Shown piece after piece: positions 29,823 to 40,791 of a DNA stretch of 64,000 bases. Both the position numbers and the translations under genes were made by a program. The notes beneath the pieces were generated by a model, which saw only the letters and a program-made list of their open reading frames with translations, had not been told where the DNA came from and did not search any database. Origin of the DNA: VRUE01 sp963718755 (GTDB taxonomy: Bacteria; Actinomycetota; Thermoleophilia; Solirubrobacterales; 70-9); contig OY970376.1 in assembly GCA_963718755.1 (NCBI GenBank), positions 744,001 through 808,000 on the forward strand, in the 5' to 3' direction. Within the stretch, counting starts at the first letter, position 1. The number at the start of each line of letters is the position of its first letter.

Positions 29823-31109
29823 ATGAGCGTCGCATCCCAGAGCCTGATGGACAACGTCACCTACGTCGACCTCTACCAGCGCTGGGAGCAGGGCAACTGG
29901 AGCGCCTACGACATCGACTTCTCCGAGGACCGCAAGGGCTGGGAGGCGCTGAGCGACATCCAGCGGCGCTCGGCGATGTGGATCTACTCGATGTTCTATT
30001 ACGGCGAGGACCGGGTCGCCGACACGCTTGCCCCTTACATCAATGCCGCCCCAACCGAGGAGCAGTCCTACTTCCTCGCCACCCAGCAGGTCGACGAGGT
30101 CCGCCACTCGATCTTCTTCCACCGCTTCTTCAAGGAGGTGATCGGGGTCGGCGGCGACTCGATCCAGCAGACCCTCTCCTCCACCATGCCGCAGCTCAAC
30201 TGGGGCTACCGCGGCATCTTCGATCGGCTCGATGTGATGGCCGAGGAACTGCGCAAGGACCGCTCGCTGCCCAAGTACGCGCAGGCGATCACCCTCTACC
30301 ACCTGATCGTCGAGGGCAGCCTCGCCCAGCCCGGGCAGCACTTCATTGAGGACTTCTTCGCCTCCAAAGAAACGATGCCCGGCTTCAGCGACGGCATGGG
30401 CAACGTCTCCAAAGACGAGCAGCGCCACATCGGCTTTGGCGTCAAGGTGCTCTCCGAACTGCTCGGGGAAGGCAACCCCGGCTGGCAGGAAAACCGTGCC
30501 GCGGTGGTCGAGCTGCTGCGCGAGACGCTCCCCTACGGGCCGGCCGTCTTCTACCCGCCCAACTTCGACCGCGAATACACCGAGTGCTACGGCTTCTCGC
30601 TCGAGGACATCTTCGCCTTCGGGCTGAAACTGATCCGCCAGCGCTGGCGCACGATCGGCTACCCGACCGAGGAGATGCCCCCCGGGGTCTTCCCCTTCGA
30701 CCCGGAGGCTTCCGCAGAGGAAGTCGCCGCGCGCCAGGTGCAGCTGATGGAGGCCGGCGTCCTCGGCCCGCCCGACGGACCGGTCCCGGACTCCTCGCCG
30801 GAGACGCAGCGTCTCTACTTCGACGTGGTCAAGCGCGTCGCTGACCCGCGGGCCGCCAACGGCTCGCCGCTCGTTTATCAGTACCGCTTCAGCGACGCCG
30901 ACCCCTGGCATATGACGCTGGACAACGGCTCGACCCGGGTAGAGCCCGGTGAGGCGCCGGATCCGACGCTGACCCTGGAGACGAGCTGGACCGACTTCGT
31001 CGCCATGGGCAAGCCCGAAGCCAACCCGCTGAAGATGATCCTGCAGCGGCGCATCCGCCCCCGCGGCTCGATCCGCGAGATCGCCCGCCTGCGCAAGGTC
31101 TTCCGCTAG
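29823..31109 (+). CDS. R2-like diiron (ferritin-superfamily) protein fused to an SCP2-like domain
   Basis: 428 aa from ATG at 29823 with a GAAGGAGAACG site. Residues about 1-300 are a ribonucleotide-reductase-R2-like four-helix bundle with a complete diiron ligand set: Glu62, Glu92/His95 (DEVRH), Glu164 and Glu199/His202 (DEQRH). After a linker, residues about 325-428 resemble an SCP2 lipid-binding domain: WHMTLDNGSTRVEPGEAPDPT, LTLETSWTDFVAMGKPEANP and an MILQRRIRPRGSI tail. No R1 gene or beta-subunit C-terminus is present, so it is unlikely to serve nucleotide reduction. R2-like ligand-binding oxidases bind fatty acids; inference: oxygenation of a bound lipid. Confidence 0.82.
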   Translation: MSVASQSLMDNVTYVDLYQRWEQGNWSAYDIDFSEDRKGWEALSDIQRRSAMWIYSMFYYGEDRVADTLAPYINAAPTEEQSYFLATQQVDEVRHSIFFHRFFKEVIGVGGDSIQQTLSSTMPQLNWGYRGIFDRLDVMAEELRKDRSLPKYAQAITLYHLIVEGSLAQPGQHFIEDFFASKETMPGFSDGMGNVSKDEQRHIGFGVKVLSELLGEGNPGWQENRAAVVELLRETLPYGPAVFYPPNFDREYTECYGFSLEDIFAFGLKLIRQRWRTIGYPTEEMPPGVFPFDPEASAEEVAARQVQLMEAGVLGPPDGPVPDSSPETQRLYFDVVKRVADPRAANGSPLVYQYRFSDADPWHMTLDNGSTRVEPGEAPDPTLTLETSWTDFVAMGKPEANPLKMILQRRIRPRGSIREIARLRKVFR

Positions 31110-31115
31110 TCGCGG

Positions 31116-32525
31116 CTAGGAAATCGGCGGGCGCTGGTCCGCCCAGGGCCGCTCGGCCTCTATCTGAGCTGCGAGAGATAAGAGCGTTGCCTCAGCTCCG
31201 GGGCGCGCGATTACTTGGAAGGCAAGGGGCAGGCCCTTGGCATCGAACCCGAAGGGGATCGACATCGCCGGGTTGCCTAGGTGGTTCCACGGCACGCAGT
31301 AGGGATAGAAGCGACCCATCCCGATCACCGTGCGCAGGGCGCCCTGCCCCTCCCAGCGGCGAACCGGCAGGGCAGTGCCTCCCATCACCGGGGTGACCAG
31401 CACGTCGCAGGTCTCGAAGATCGCGTTGACGCGGGCGGCGTCGGCGGCCCGCCCCTCCCCCACCGCCCGCTCGTAGAGACCTCTGGGGAGAAGACTGCCC
31501 AGGCGCCCGAAGCCGCGCGTGCGCCTTTCGAGCCGCTCCGGGTGTGGGACTTCCGCCACGGTCTCGGCGACGCCGCCGAGGAACCTGGCGGAGATGTTGT
31601 TGCCGATGCCTCCCCAGTCGGGGTCGCGCTGGGAGACCTCGTGTCCGAACGAGCGCAGCAGATCGGCGGCGTCGGCGACGGCGCGCTTGGCGTCGTCGGA
31701 AACGGTCGGCGGAGCCGCAGCGCGCGGCGCCGAGGTCGAGTAGGCGACGCGGAGCCGTCCCGGCGCGGCCTTCGCCGACTCGACGAATGGTCGCTCCGGG
31801 GGCGGTGGCGCCTCCGGCTCGCGCGAGCCACCCGAGACGACGTCGAGCCAGAGAGCCGTGTCGAGCACGCTGCGGCTGAGGCAGCCGAGGACTGCGAGGC
31901 CCTTCCAACCTTCGAGCTCAGGAGCCAGCGATACCCGGCCGCGCGAAGTCTTGAGGCCGAAGAGTCCGCACGACGCCGCCGGAATCCGGATCGAACCGGC
32001 ACCATCGCCCGCCGAGGCGATCGGCACCAGCCCAGCGGCCACCGCGGCGGCGGAGCCGCCGCTCGAACCACCCGTCGTGTGCTGGAGGTTCCAGGGGTTG
32101 TGAGTGACGCCGTAGGTGGCCGACTCGGTGAAGCCGCAGATCGCCATCTCCGGCAGCAGCGTCAGGCCGATCACGATCGCCCCTGCCTCGCGCAGCCGCC
32201 GCACGACCTCCGAGTCGGCCTTGGCGGGCTCGGTAAAGGCGTCGGTGCCCCAGGTCTTCACCTCACCGGCGACGTCGACTTCGTCCTTGATCGCGATCGG
32301 CACGCCGAGCAGTGGACGCTCGTCGCCGGCGCTCCGCCTGGCCTCGGCCTGCTCGGCTTCGAGCAACGCCCGCTCGGCGAAGACCTTGCGGAAGGAGTTG
32401 AGCTGGTGATCGTGGCGAGCGATCCGGTCGAGGCAGAGCTGCACCAGCTCGGTCGGGGAGACATCCCCCGCCCGCACCATCTCCGCCTGCTTCGCCGCGC
32501 CCGCGAAGGCGAGATCGTCGCTCAT
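31116..32525 (-). CDS. amidase signature enzyme
   Basis: 469 aa from ATG at 32525 (MSDDLAFAGAAKQAEMVRAG). Ser-cisSer-Lys triad: Lys in VPIAIKDEVDVAG, the glycine/serine-rich TTGGSSGGSAAAVAAGLVPI and GDGAGSIRIPAASCGLFGLK (nucleophile Ser in the latter). Family hydrolyses amides; GatA-like enzymes would sit with gatBC, which are absent, so a free-standing amidase is more likely. It converges with the R2-SCP2 gene (6 bp gap). Confidence 0.9.
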   Translation of the reverse strand: MSDDLAFAGAAKQAEMVRAGDVSPTELVQLCLDRIARHDHQLNSFRKVFAERALLEAEQAEARRSAGDERPLLGVPIAIKDEVDVAGEVKTWGTDAFTEPAKADSEVVRRLREAGAIVIGLTLLPEMAICGFTESATYGVTHNPWNLQHTTGGSSGGSAAAVAAGLVPIASAGDGAGSIRIPAASCGLFGLKTSRGRVSLAPELEGWKGLAVLGCLSRSVLDTALWLDVVSGGSREPEAPPPPERPFVESAKAAPGRLRVAYSTSAPRAAAPPTVSDDAKRAVADAADLLRSFGHEVSQRDPDWGGIGNNISARFLGGVAETVAEVPHPERLERRTRGFGRLGSLLPRGLYERAVGEGRAADAARVNAIFETCDVLVTPVMGGTALPVRRWEGQGALRTVIGMGRFYPYCVPWNHLGNPAMSIPFGFDAKGLPLAFQVIARPGAEATLLSLAAQIEAERPWADQRPPIS

Positions 32526-32554
32526 GGCGGGAGAGACTAACCGGCGCCCGCGGC

Positions 32555-34780
32555 TCAGGCCTCGGCCGGCTCGGGCTCTGCCTTGCCGCCGCCCTCGAAG
32601 CTGAGCCGGGGCAGGATGCGGTCGAGCCAGGAGGGCATCCACCAGTTCCAGTCGCCGAAGAGCTTCATCGCGGCCGGCACCAGGATCAGGCGCACGAGCG
32701 TGGCGTCGAGGGCGATCGCAACAGCGCAGCCGAGGCCGAGCTCCTTGATCGACGGGACCCCGGTGAGGACGAAGACGGCGAAGACCGAGCTCATGATCAG
32801 CGCCGCCGAGGAAATCGTGCGGGCGCTTGAGGCGAGGCCCTCGGCGACGGCGCGCTCATTGTCGCCGTGCTCCATGTAGCGCTCGCGGATTCGCGACATG
32901 AGGAAGACCTCGTAGTCCATCGAGAGGCCGAAGACGATGGCGAAGATCAGCGGCACGTTGATCGTGTCGAGCGCACCGAGGCTTTCGAAGCCGAGGAAGC
33001 TGTCGAGCCAGCCCCACTGGAAGATCGCCACGAGCACGCCAAAGGCCGCGCCGATCGAGAGCAGGTTCATCAGCACCGCCTTCAGCGGCAGGAGCAGCGA
33101 GCGCAGCATCACCATCAGGACGAGGAAGCTGAGCGCGAGCACGAAGCCGACGATCTTCCAGAGCGAGCCGGAGATCTGCGCGCGAGCGTCGTCGGTGCGA
33201 GCGGTCTCGCCGCCGACGGCGACCGTTGCGACAGTGGCCAGACCGCTTGCCGGCACGACCGAGTCGCGCAGCCGGCTGACGAATGCCGTAGCGGCCTCCG
33301 AGTCGCTCGGCGCGGTCGAGGTCGCCTCGATCAGCGCGCTGTCACCGGCAAAGGTGGGCGGCGGGACCGCACCAACGCCCGGCTCGGTCCGCAGCTCGGC
33401 GGCGAAGCCGGCCACCGCGACGCGATCGACGGCGCCTGGGAACGAGGCGACGATCTGCACCGGGTCGGCGCCACCCCCCAGCTGCTCTGCCGCGAGCTCG
33501 TTGCCAACGCGCACGTCGCTGTCCTTGGGGAACTGCTGGATCGCATTCGTCCCCGTCTCCAACGAGAGCAGCGGTGCGGCGAGGAAGAGGAGGATGCCGG
33601 CGGAGAAGGCCACAGCGGTCCAGGGGCGAGCCATGACGCGACGAGCCCACCTGTCCCAAAAGCCGGGGCCGGTGGCAACGACGGAGGAAACGTCCGCCGC
33701 CGGCCGCGGGCGGCGGAAGATCGAGTACTTGAAGAAGCGCAGCGCGCGTGCGACGAAGCCCCCCGGCATTACGCGGTCGCCCAGCAGCGCGATCAGCGCC
33801 GGCAAGAGGGTCGTCGCGGTGAGGATCGAGACGGCGACCACGGTCATCGCACCCAGCGCCATCGAGCGCAGGGCCTGGTTGTCGACCATCCAGAGACCCG
33901 CGAGCGAAACGATCACTGCGATGCCCGAGAAGGCAACGGCGAGACCCGACGTGGCCAGCGCCTCGGCGCGCGCTTCGTCGCAATCGCAGCCCTTGCGCCG
34001 CTCCTCGCGGTAGCGGGCAAGGATGAAGAGTGAGTAGTCGACGGCGACGCCGATCCCGATCATCGAAGCCATGTTGGTGACGAAGACCGAGGTGGACATC
34101 TGCAGCGAGAGGAAGTAGATCAGCGCGCCGGTGACGATCACGCTGACGAAGCCCAGCGTCAACGGCAGGGCGGCAGCTGCGAGCGAGCCGAAGACGACGA
34201 GCAGAATCAGGGCGACGACCGGGAAGCCGCCCGCCTCGGCTTTGGCCAGGTCTTCCTTGGAGAGCTCCTGCATCCCCGCCCAGACGGTCGCCTGGCCGGC
34301 GAGGTACGGGGTGACTCCGTTCTGTGCCGTGCCGGGATCGAGCCCTTCGCGCAGATCGACGGCAGAGTCGACCAGTTCGTCCTGCGAAACCTGACTGGTG
34401 AGCGGGATCAGGGCGTGGTCGCCGCGCTGGAGCTGGAGCTGGGCGCCACGCGCGACCGACGGGGGCAAGGCGACGCCGTCGGTCTGGGCAACCTCGCCGC
34501 GCACCCGCCGCACGGCGGCGGCGCGCTCTGCGGCACTCGCATCCGGTGCCGCCTGCAGCAGCACGGAGATCCCGTTCGCCCTGCTGGCGAACACGCCCTG
34601 CATGGCGTCGGCGACGGCCTTCGATTCGCTCCCCGGCACGTCGAAGCCGCCGCCGGTCAGGTGTTCGGTCTGGCGGGCGGCAAGGGGCAGCGAGGCAACG
34701 ACGATCAAAACCCATGCGATGACCACGAGGCGGCGTCTGCGCGCCAGGAACCCCGCTAGCTTGATCATCGCGTCGTGCAT
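32555..34780 (-). CDS. MMPL-family membrane transporter
   Basis: 741 aa from ATG at 34780, with a second ATG at 34768. Two RND halves: an N-terminal TM (RLVVIAWVLIVVASLPLAA), an extracytoplasmic domain beginning GGGFDVPGSESKAVADAM, a TM block with MIGIGVAVDYSLFILARYREER, and the second half with FAIVFGLSMDYEVFLMSRIRERY. These resemble mycobacterial MmpL lipid exporters. A candidate operator palindrome overlaps the start, and a TetR gene lies upstream on the same strand. No good ribosome site is seen, so the message may be leaderless. Substrate unknown, probably lipid. Confidence 0.9.
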   Translation of the reverse strand: MHDAMIKLAGFLARRRRLVVIAWVLIVVASLPLAARQTEHLTGGGFDVPGSESKAVADAMQGVFASRANGISVLLQAAPDASAAERAAAVRRVRGEVAQTDGVALPPSVARGAQLQLQRGDHALIPLTSQVSQDELVDSAVDLREGLDPGTAQNGVTPYLAGQATVWAGMQELSKEDLAKAEAGGFPVVALILLVVFGSLAAAALPLTLGFVSVIVTGALIYFLSLQMSTSVFVTNMASMIGIGVAVDYSLFILARYREERRKGCDCDEARAEALATSGLAVAFSGIAVIVSLAGLWMVDNQALRSMALGAMTVVAVSILTATTLLPALIALLGDRVMPGGFVARALRFFKYSIFRRPRPAADVSSVVATGPGFWDRWARRVMARPWTAVAFSAGILLFLAAPLLSLETGTNAIQQFPKDSDVRVGNELAAEQLGGGADPVQIVASFPGAVDRVAVAGFAAELRTEPGVGAVPPPTFAGDSALIEATSTAPSDSEAATAFVSRLRDSVVPASGLATVATVAVGGETARTDDARAQISGSLWKIVGFVLALSFLVLMVMLRSLLLPLKAVLMNLLSIGAAFGVLVAIFQWGWLDSFLGFESLGALDTINVPLIFAIVFGLSMDYEVFLMSRIRERYMEHGDNERAVAEGLASSARTISSAALIMSSVFAVFVLTGVPSIKELGLGCAVAIALDATLVRLILVPAAMKLFGDWNWWMPSWLDRILPRLSFEGGGKAEPEPAEA

Positions 34781-34795
34781 TGGCTGGTTAGCCAG
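34780..34795. promoter_or_regulatory. candidate TetR operator at the MMPL start
   Basis: TTGGCTGGTTAGCCAG, closely related to the palindrome at 13549. It abuts the MMPL initiation codon on the minus strand, where bound repressor would block transcription start. It lies 100 bp from the TetR gene. Confidence 0.55.
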
Positions 34796-34799
34796 CCTT

Positions 34800-34819
34800 A
34801 CTCAGCGGGGCCGCTGAGT
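34800..34819. terminator. hairpin between TetR and MMPL genes
   Basis: ACTCAGCGG (34800-34808) and CCGCTGAGT (34811-34819) around a 2-base loop. It may end the TetR transcript or form part of the regulatory region. Confidence 0.4.
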
Positions 34820-34880
34820 CTGTGAGGACGATCACTCGGGATGCTTCGGCAGACCCGACGGCGAAAATGCCCGGCCGGGA

Positions 34881-35489
34881 CTACTCGCCCGCGAGCAGGA
34901 AGCGCGCGGATGCCGCACCGGCAGCAAGCGCAGCACTGATGTCGCGATCGGGCTCGGAGAGAGCCTGTAGGGCGAAGCCGTCGGCGACGGCGAAGAGGTA
35001 GGCGACGATAGCTTCAGCGTCGTAGCGCAGGCTGAGCACACCCTCGCGCTCCTTCGCCTCGAGGATCTCGGCGACGTGCGAGCGGGTGCGATCGAAGAGC
35101 TGACCGACCTCATGCTGGATTTCGGGATTGCGGCGGCCGGCGCTGAAGAGCTCGTAGAGGAGCAGGAAGAAGGCCGGTTCGTTCTCGATCAGGTCGGTGA
35201 GGCTGGCGACCAGGACGTTGATCACGTCATCGACGGTCTCCGCTTTGCCAAGCGGCTCGTCGAGGCGCGCGACGCGGATCTCGGCGTCGCGGCGGACGAC
35301 CTCGACCAGCAGTCGCTCCTTGGTGCCGAAGTAGTAGTGCAGCAGGCCGCGGCTGACGCCCGCCTCGCGGGCGACGTGCTCGAAGGTGGAGCCGGCAGCG
35401 CCGCGCTTGGCGACGCTCTCGCGCATAGCGTTGATGATGCGCTGCGCCTTTTCCCCGCTCAGCTCGCGCTCTTTGGTCGCTGCCTCCAT
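34881..35489 (-). CDS. TetR-family transcriptional regulator
   Basis: 202 aa. N-terminal HTH: AQRIINAMRESVAKRGAAGSTFEHVAREAGVSRGLLHYYFGTKERLLVEVV (residues about 14-64), a textbook TetR DNA-binding domain, followed by a helical ligand-binding domain (LIENEPAFFLLLYELFSAG) with a long C-terminal helix. It lies just upstream of the MMPL exporter on the same strand and is flanked by TGGCTG half-sites. Inference: local repressor of lipid-handling genes, relieved by a lipid or acyl-CoA ligand. Confidence 0.92.
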   Translation of the reverse strand: MEAATKERELSGEKAQRIINAMRESVAKRGAAGSTFEHVAREAGVSRGLLHYYFGTKERLLVEVVRRDAEIRVARLDEPLGKAETVDDVINVLVASLTDLIENEPAFFLLLYELFSAGRRNPEIQHEVGQLFDRTRSHVAEILEAKEREGVLSLRYDAEAIVAYLFAVADGFALQALSEPDRDISAALAAGAASARFLLAGE

Positions 35490-35505
35490 CAGTTCAGTCT
35501 AGTGC

Positions 35506-35525
35506 CAGCCAAGGAGCACTGGCTG
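35506..35525. promoter_or_regulatory. inverted TGGCTG half-sites upstream of the TetR gene
   Basis: CAGCCA (35506-35511) and TGGCTG (35520-35525) separated by 8 bp, 17-36 bp before the TetR ATG. This is consistent with autoregulation by the same motif, although the spacing differs from the compact palindromes and the right half-site lies in a repeat arm. Confidence 0.35.
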
Positions 35526-35644
35526 ACGAGGCTCAGGTGTTGCCAGTCAAGGACGCAGGGAGGCCGGCAAGGGGAGCGCACACCCGTGCGTGACCCGCAG
35601 CCGGCCGACCGAGGACGCCGAATGGCGACGCCTGAGGCCGTCAG
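35523..35644. repeat. family-2 long-hairpin element, copy 2
   Basis: Imperfect outer arms (35523-35545 and 35623-35644) sharing CTGACG, TCAGG and GCCA with complement, with wobble pairs between. The interior matches the copy at 15152: CAAGGACGCAGGGAG, GGGGAGCGCAC, GTGCGTGACCC, CGACCGAGGACGCC. A mid-stem GGCCGGC (35562-35568) with GCCGGCC (35600-35606) is present here. The right arm overlaps the stop codon of the next gene. Confidence 0.8.
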
Positions 35645-36069
35645 GCGCCGTTGATGCTCGTGGTTGAGGTGTACTCGAACTCCTCCTCGGCACCGAAAAG
35701 GGCGTCGAGCACGGACTTGCGGGCGTCCTCGCTGAGCACCAGCGCGATCGCTCCGGCGACGAGAGCGAAGAGAATGAGGCGCCCAAGGCGGCCCTTCTTG
35801 CGCTTCTTCGGCGCTTTCAATCGCTCGGATGCCTCACGCAGGCTCTCGGCGGCGGCGCGCAGGTCCTTTTGCACCTTCTTGTCGCTGCTCACTGCCTTCA
35901 CCGCGCCCTTGCCGTTGCCGGTCGCCCGGCCGTAGGCGCCGCGCGCGGCTTCGAAGGCGTCGCGGAGGCTGTCACGCAGCTCTTCGTCCTCGATCAGGCG
36001 CTGCACGTAGGGGTTTTCACGGGCAGTCGAATAGAGGTCCGCGGCCTGGTTCGCCTTCGTCTTGGTCAT
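35641..36069 (-). CDS. single-TM protein with a charged helical domain, unknown function
   Basis: 142 aa. Charged helical N-terminus (ADLYSTARENPYVQRLIEDEELRDSLRDAF), a Lys/Arg-rich stretch (KAPKKRKKGRLGR), one TM helix (LILFALVAGAIALVLS) and a short tail ending SINGA. Tail-anchored-like topology with a cytoplasmic body. No named family recognised. The stop codon lies in the family-2 hairpin arm. Confidence 0.68.
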   Translation of the reverse strand: MTKTKANQAADLYSTARENPYVQRLIEDEELRDSLRDAFEAARGAYGRATGNGKGAVKAVSSDKKVQKDLRAAAESLREASERLKAPKKRKKGRLGRLILFALVAGAIALVLSEDARKSVLDALFGAEEEFEYTSTTSINGA

Positions 36070-36129
36070 GCCATCTCCTCGCTGGAATCTCTGGGGACGC
36101 TCAGGATAACTCCAATTGACTTCCCGTTA

Positions 36130-37722
36130 TCAGCCCGGTCCAATCCCGTCGAGGAGAACCCCGTTGCTGCGGAAGTTCAGGTCGGCTCTGTGGATGCGTC
36201 GCAGGCGCAGGTGGGCGAGGTCGGGGCCGGGCAGCGCGTAGCGCCTCACATGCAGACGGCCGACGCGTTCATAGGCCACCTGCCGAAAGCGCGGCCCCAG
36301 CAGACCGGATGAAACCGGCGGTGCCGGCCCGTCGGAGACGAAATTGACCTCGTGCACGCTCCAGGAAAAGCCTTCGGAGGCCCGTGCCTGGAAGGAGCCG
36401 GTGGAGAGGTAGAAGCGCAGCGAAGCTGCCCCCAGGGTCCAGAGGACGGTCGCCCGCGGCGCCGTGGGCTCACCAATGCGGGTCGCGACGGCATCCCAGT
36501 CCGGCCGCTGCAGCGTCGGTGAAGCACTGGCCCAGATGCTGAAGCCCAGCGAGTAGGCGACCAGGACGGCGGCAATGATCGCGCCGCCGCGCCGGGCGGC
36601 GTGCAGGGTCGCCCCGATCGCAACCGCAAGCAGCAGCGGGACCAGCGCCGGGATCAGGTTGCGGGCAAGGACGTAGTCCTTGCCGGGAGCCAGCAACGCC
36701 ACGGCCACCGGAGCGGCTGCGGTGGCCGAGGCTATCGCCAGCATCAGGCCGCCCGCCCGCCGCTCCTCTCGCCCGCCCCGCAGTGCGAGCAGTGCCAGCG
36801 CAGCCAGGGCGGCCAGCAAAGGCACCACCGCGGGCAGCAGGGTCTCCGGCCTGGCGATGATGTCGCCTGTCTCGCCGACGAAGAAAGTGACGCCAACCTC
36901 CCAAAGCCGGTGACCGAGGCTGCGCCCGCCGATCCACTCCGCGTGACCGAGCGATGCCTGGTGGATGACCAGCGGGGCCAGGGCCAGGCCGACGAGGCCG
37001 ACGATCCAGAGCCCGGCGAGGGCCGCGCGCCCACGCCGCCAGAGCAGCCAGGCCGCCTCGAAGGCGATCGGAAAGATCGCGAAGTAATGCGTCGCCAGGG
37101 CCAGGGCCGAGAAGACCCCCCACAGCGTCAGATTCCTCCGTCCGTTCGCAGACGTGTCGCCACTTGAGCGTCCATATGGGTGCCTAAGTGACGGCACGTC
37201 CCGCAGGGCGCGGACGAAATAGAGCGCGGCGAGCGTCGTCAGCAGGACGAGCAGCGCATAGCTGCGCGCCTCCTGCGAGTACCAGAGCAGCATCGGGTTG
37301 ACGGCGACCAGCGCGGCGGCGATGATGCCGGTGCGCCGGCCGCGCAGCTCAGCGCCGAGCAGGTAGGCGACCGGCACCGTCGCCACCCCGGCCAGAGCCG
37401 AGAGCGAGCGCAGGCCGACCTCGCCCGTCCCGGTGATCTGCGTCCAGACCCAGGCCAGGACGTAGTAGAACGGCGGCGCCGACTCGCTGAAGCCGACCGC
37501 TTCCATCGCGTGGAAGAAATCGCCGCGCAGGACGCGACTGGCGGTGACGATCTCGTCGTGGTGGTAGGCCTGGACCCCGAGCGTCGCGAAGCGCAGGCCG
37601 GCAGCGAGTGCGGTCAGGCCGGCGACGATCCAGAAGGCCCGCGAGCGCGCCCGCGCCGCCGCGCGGATTGCCTCATAGAGCGTCGAGAGATTGCCCCTGC
37701 CCAGGGCCTCGGCTGCCTCCAT
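36130..37722 (-). CDS. GT39-like (PMT_2) glycosyltransferase / mannosyltransferase, polytopic
   Basis: 530 aa with about 10-12 TM helices. The loop after TM1 carries the acidic motif YHHDEIVTASR, typical of dolichol/polyprenyl-phosphate-sugar-dependent glycosyltransferases (ArnT/PMT superfamily), and later PPFYYVLAWVWTQITG and YSQEARSYALLVLLTTL match the same group. A C-terminal soluble domain follows. Likely transfers a sugar from a polyprenyl-phosphate donor to a lipid or protein outside the membrane. Part of a loop (about residues 174-191) is encoded by a 50 bp palindrome. The start is 5 bp past the lon stop on the same strand. Confidence 0.75.
   Translation of the reverse strand: MEAAEALGRGNLSTLYEAIRAAARARSRAFWIVAGLTALAAGLRFATLGVQAYHHDEIVTASRVLRGDFFHAMEAVGFSESAPPFYYVLAWVWTQITGTGEVGLRSLSALAGVATVPVAYLLGAELRGRRTGIIAAALVAVNPMLLWYSQEARSYALLVLLTTLAALYFVRALRDVPSLRHPYGRSSGDTSANGRRNLTLWGVFSALALATHYFAIFPIAFEAAWLLWRRGRAALAGLWIVGLVGLALAPLVIHQASLGHAEWIGGRSLGHRLWEVGVTFFVGETGDIIARPETLLPAVVPLLAALAALALLALRGGREERRAGGLMLAIASATAAAPVAVALLAPGKDYVLARNLIPALVPLLLAVAIGATLHAARRGGAIIAAVLVAYSLGFSIWASASPTLQRPDWDAVATRIGEPTAPRATVLWTLGAASLRFYLSTGSFQARASEGFSWSVHEVNFVSDGPAPPVSSGLLGPRFRQVAYERVGRLHVRRYALPGPDLAHLRLRRIHRADLNFRSNGVLLDGIGPG
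37151..37200. repeat. 50-bp near-palindrome inside the GT39-like gene
   Basis: GACGTGTCGCCACTT (37151-37165) pairs with AAGTGACGGCACGTC (37186-37200) with two imperfect pairs, centred on CCATATGG (37172-37179). The encoded residues (YGRSSGDTSANGRR) look unlike a conserved catalytic loop. Confidence 0.5.
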
Positions 37723-37726
37723 TTCG

Positions 37727-40110
<2,384 letters not shown>

Positions 40111-40111
<1 letters not shown>

Positions 40112-40554
40112 CAGTCGCGTCCTATCGGCACCCGGCGGGTCGTCTGCGAGGGGTCGCGCAGCGGCAGGTCGATCCGCAGCACGCCGTCCTCGTAGGTCGC
40201 CTTGGCCTGGTCGGCGTCGACGTCGACCTGCAACTCGACCACACGGCGGAAGGGGCCCGAGGGGATCTCGACCTGCTGGTAGACCCGCCCCTCGGTCTCC
40301 TGGACCGGCCGTTCCCCGACAATCGCCAGCTGCCGACCACTGACCTCGATCCCGACCTGATCGAGGTCGACCCCGGCGAGATCGACCTTCACAACAGCCC
40401 TCTGCGGATCCCCGCAGTAATAGACGTCGACGTTAGGGGAGAAACCGGTGCTTCTCCGGCTCACGTATGCGGCACGTCCCCAAGCCCCACCCAGCATCTG
40501 ATCCATCTCCCGCCTCATCCGGGCGAAATTCGCAAAAACGTCACGTTCAGGCAT
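40111..40554 (-). CDS. Hsp20/alpha-crystallin small heat-shock protein
   Basis: 147 aa. Alpha-crystallin domain: FSPNVDVYYCGDPQRAVVKVDLAGVDLDQVGIEVSGRQLAIVGER (residues about 37-82) and the conserved terminal loop ATYEDGVLRIDLPLRD, ending PIGRD. ATP-independent holdase. Directly overlaps lon, an inferred stress-response operon; a HrcA/HspR-type site was not recognised upstream. Confidence 0.94.
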
Positions 40555-40593
40555 AGGCGCAAAACATAGCCGCCATGAGGGGCCGCCTGGGCG

Positions 40594-40791
40594 CTACGCC
40601 GGCTGCGTCTGATTCGCCCAGCGGGGTGGGCGCATCAGGAGCACCGGCTGGCGCGGAGGGACGAGGCCCTCGGGGCGATTGGGCCGGAAGGTCGCGCAGG
40701 GCTCCTCTAGCTGCAGCGCGCAGAGCTGCTTCTTGCGGAAGTAGCACTGCTCGCAGGTCGGCGGTTTGGGCTTGCGCGGCACGGCGGCCAT
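40594..40791 (-). CDS. small four-cysteine protein, unknown function
   Basis: 65 aa from ATG at 40791. MAAVPRKPKPPTCEQCYFRK is followed by KQLCALQLEEPCATFRP. Four cysteines in a CxxC...C...C pattern suggest a zinc-binding knuckle, and the PRPP-rich tail is basic. The arrangement looks conserved, but I know no function. It stands alone between Hsp20 and the hydroxylase. Confidence 0.62.
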   Translation of the reverse strand: MAAVPRKPKPPTCEQCYFRKKQLCALQLEEPCATFRPNRPEGLVPPRQPVLLMRPPRWANQTQPA

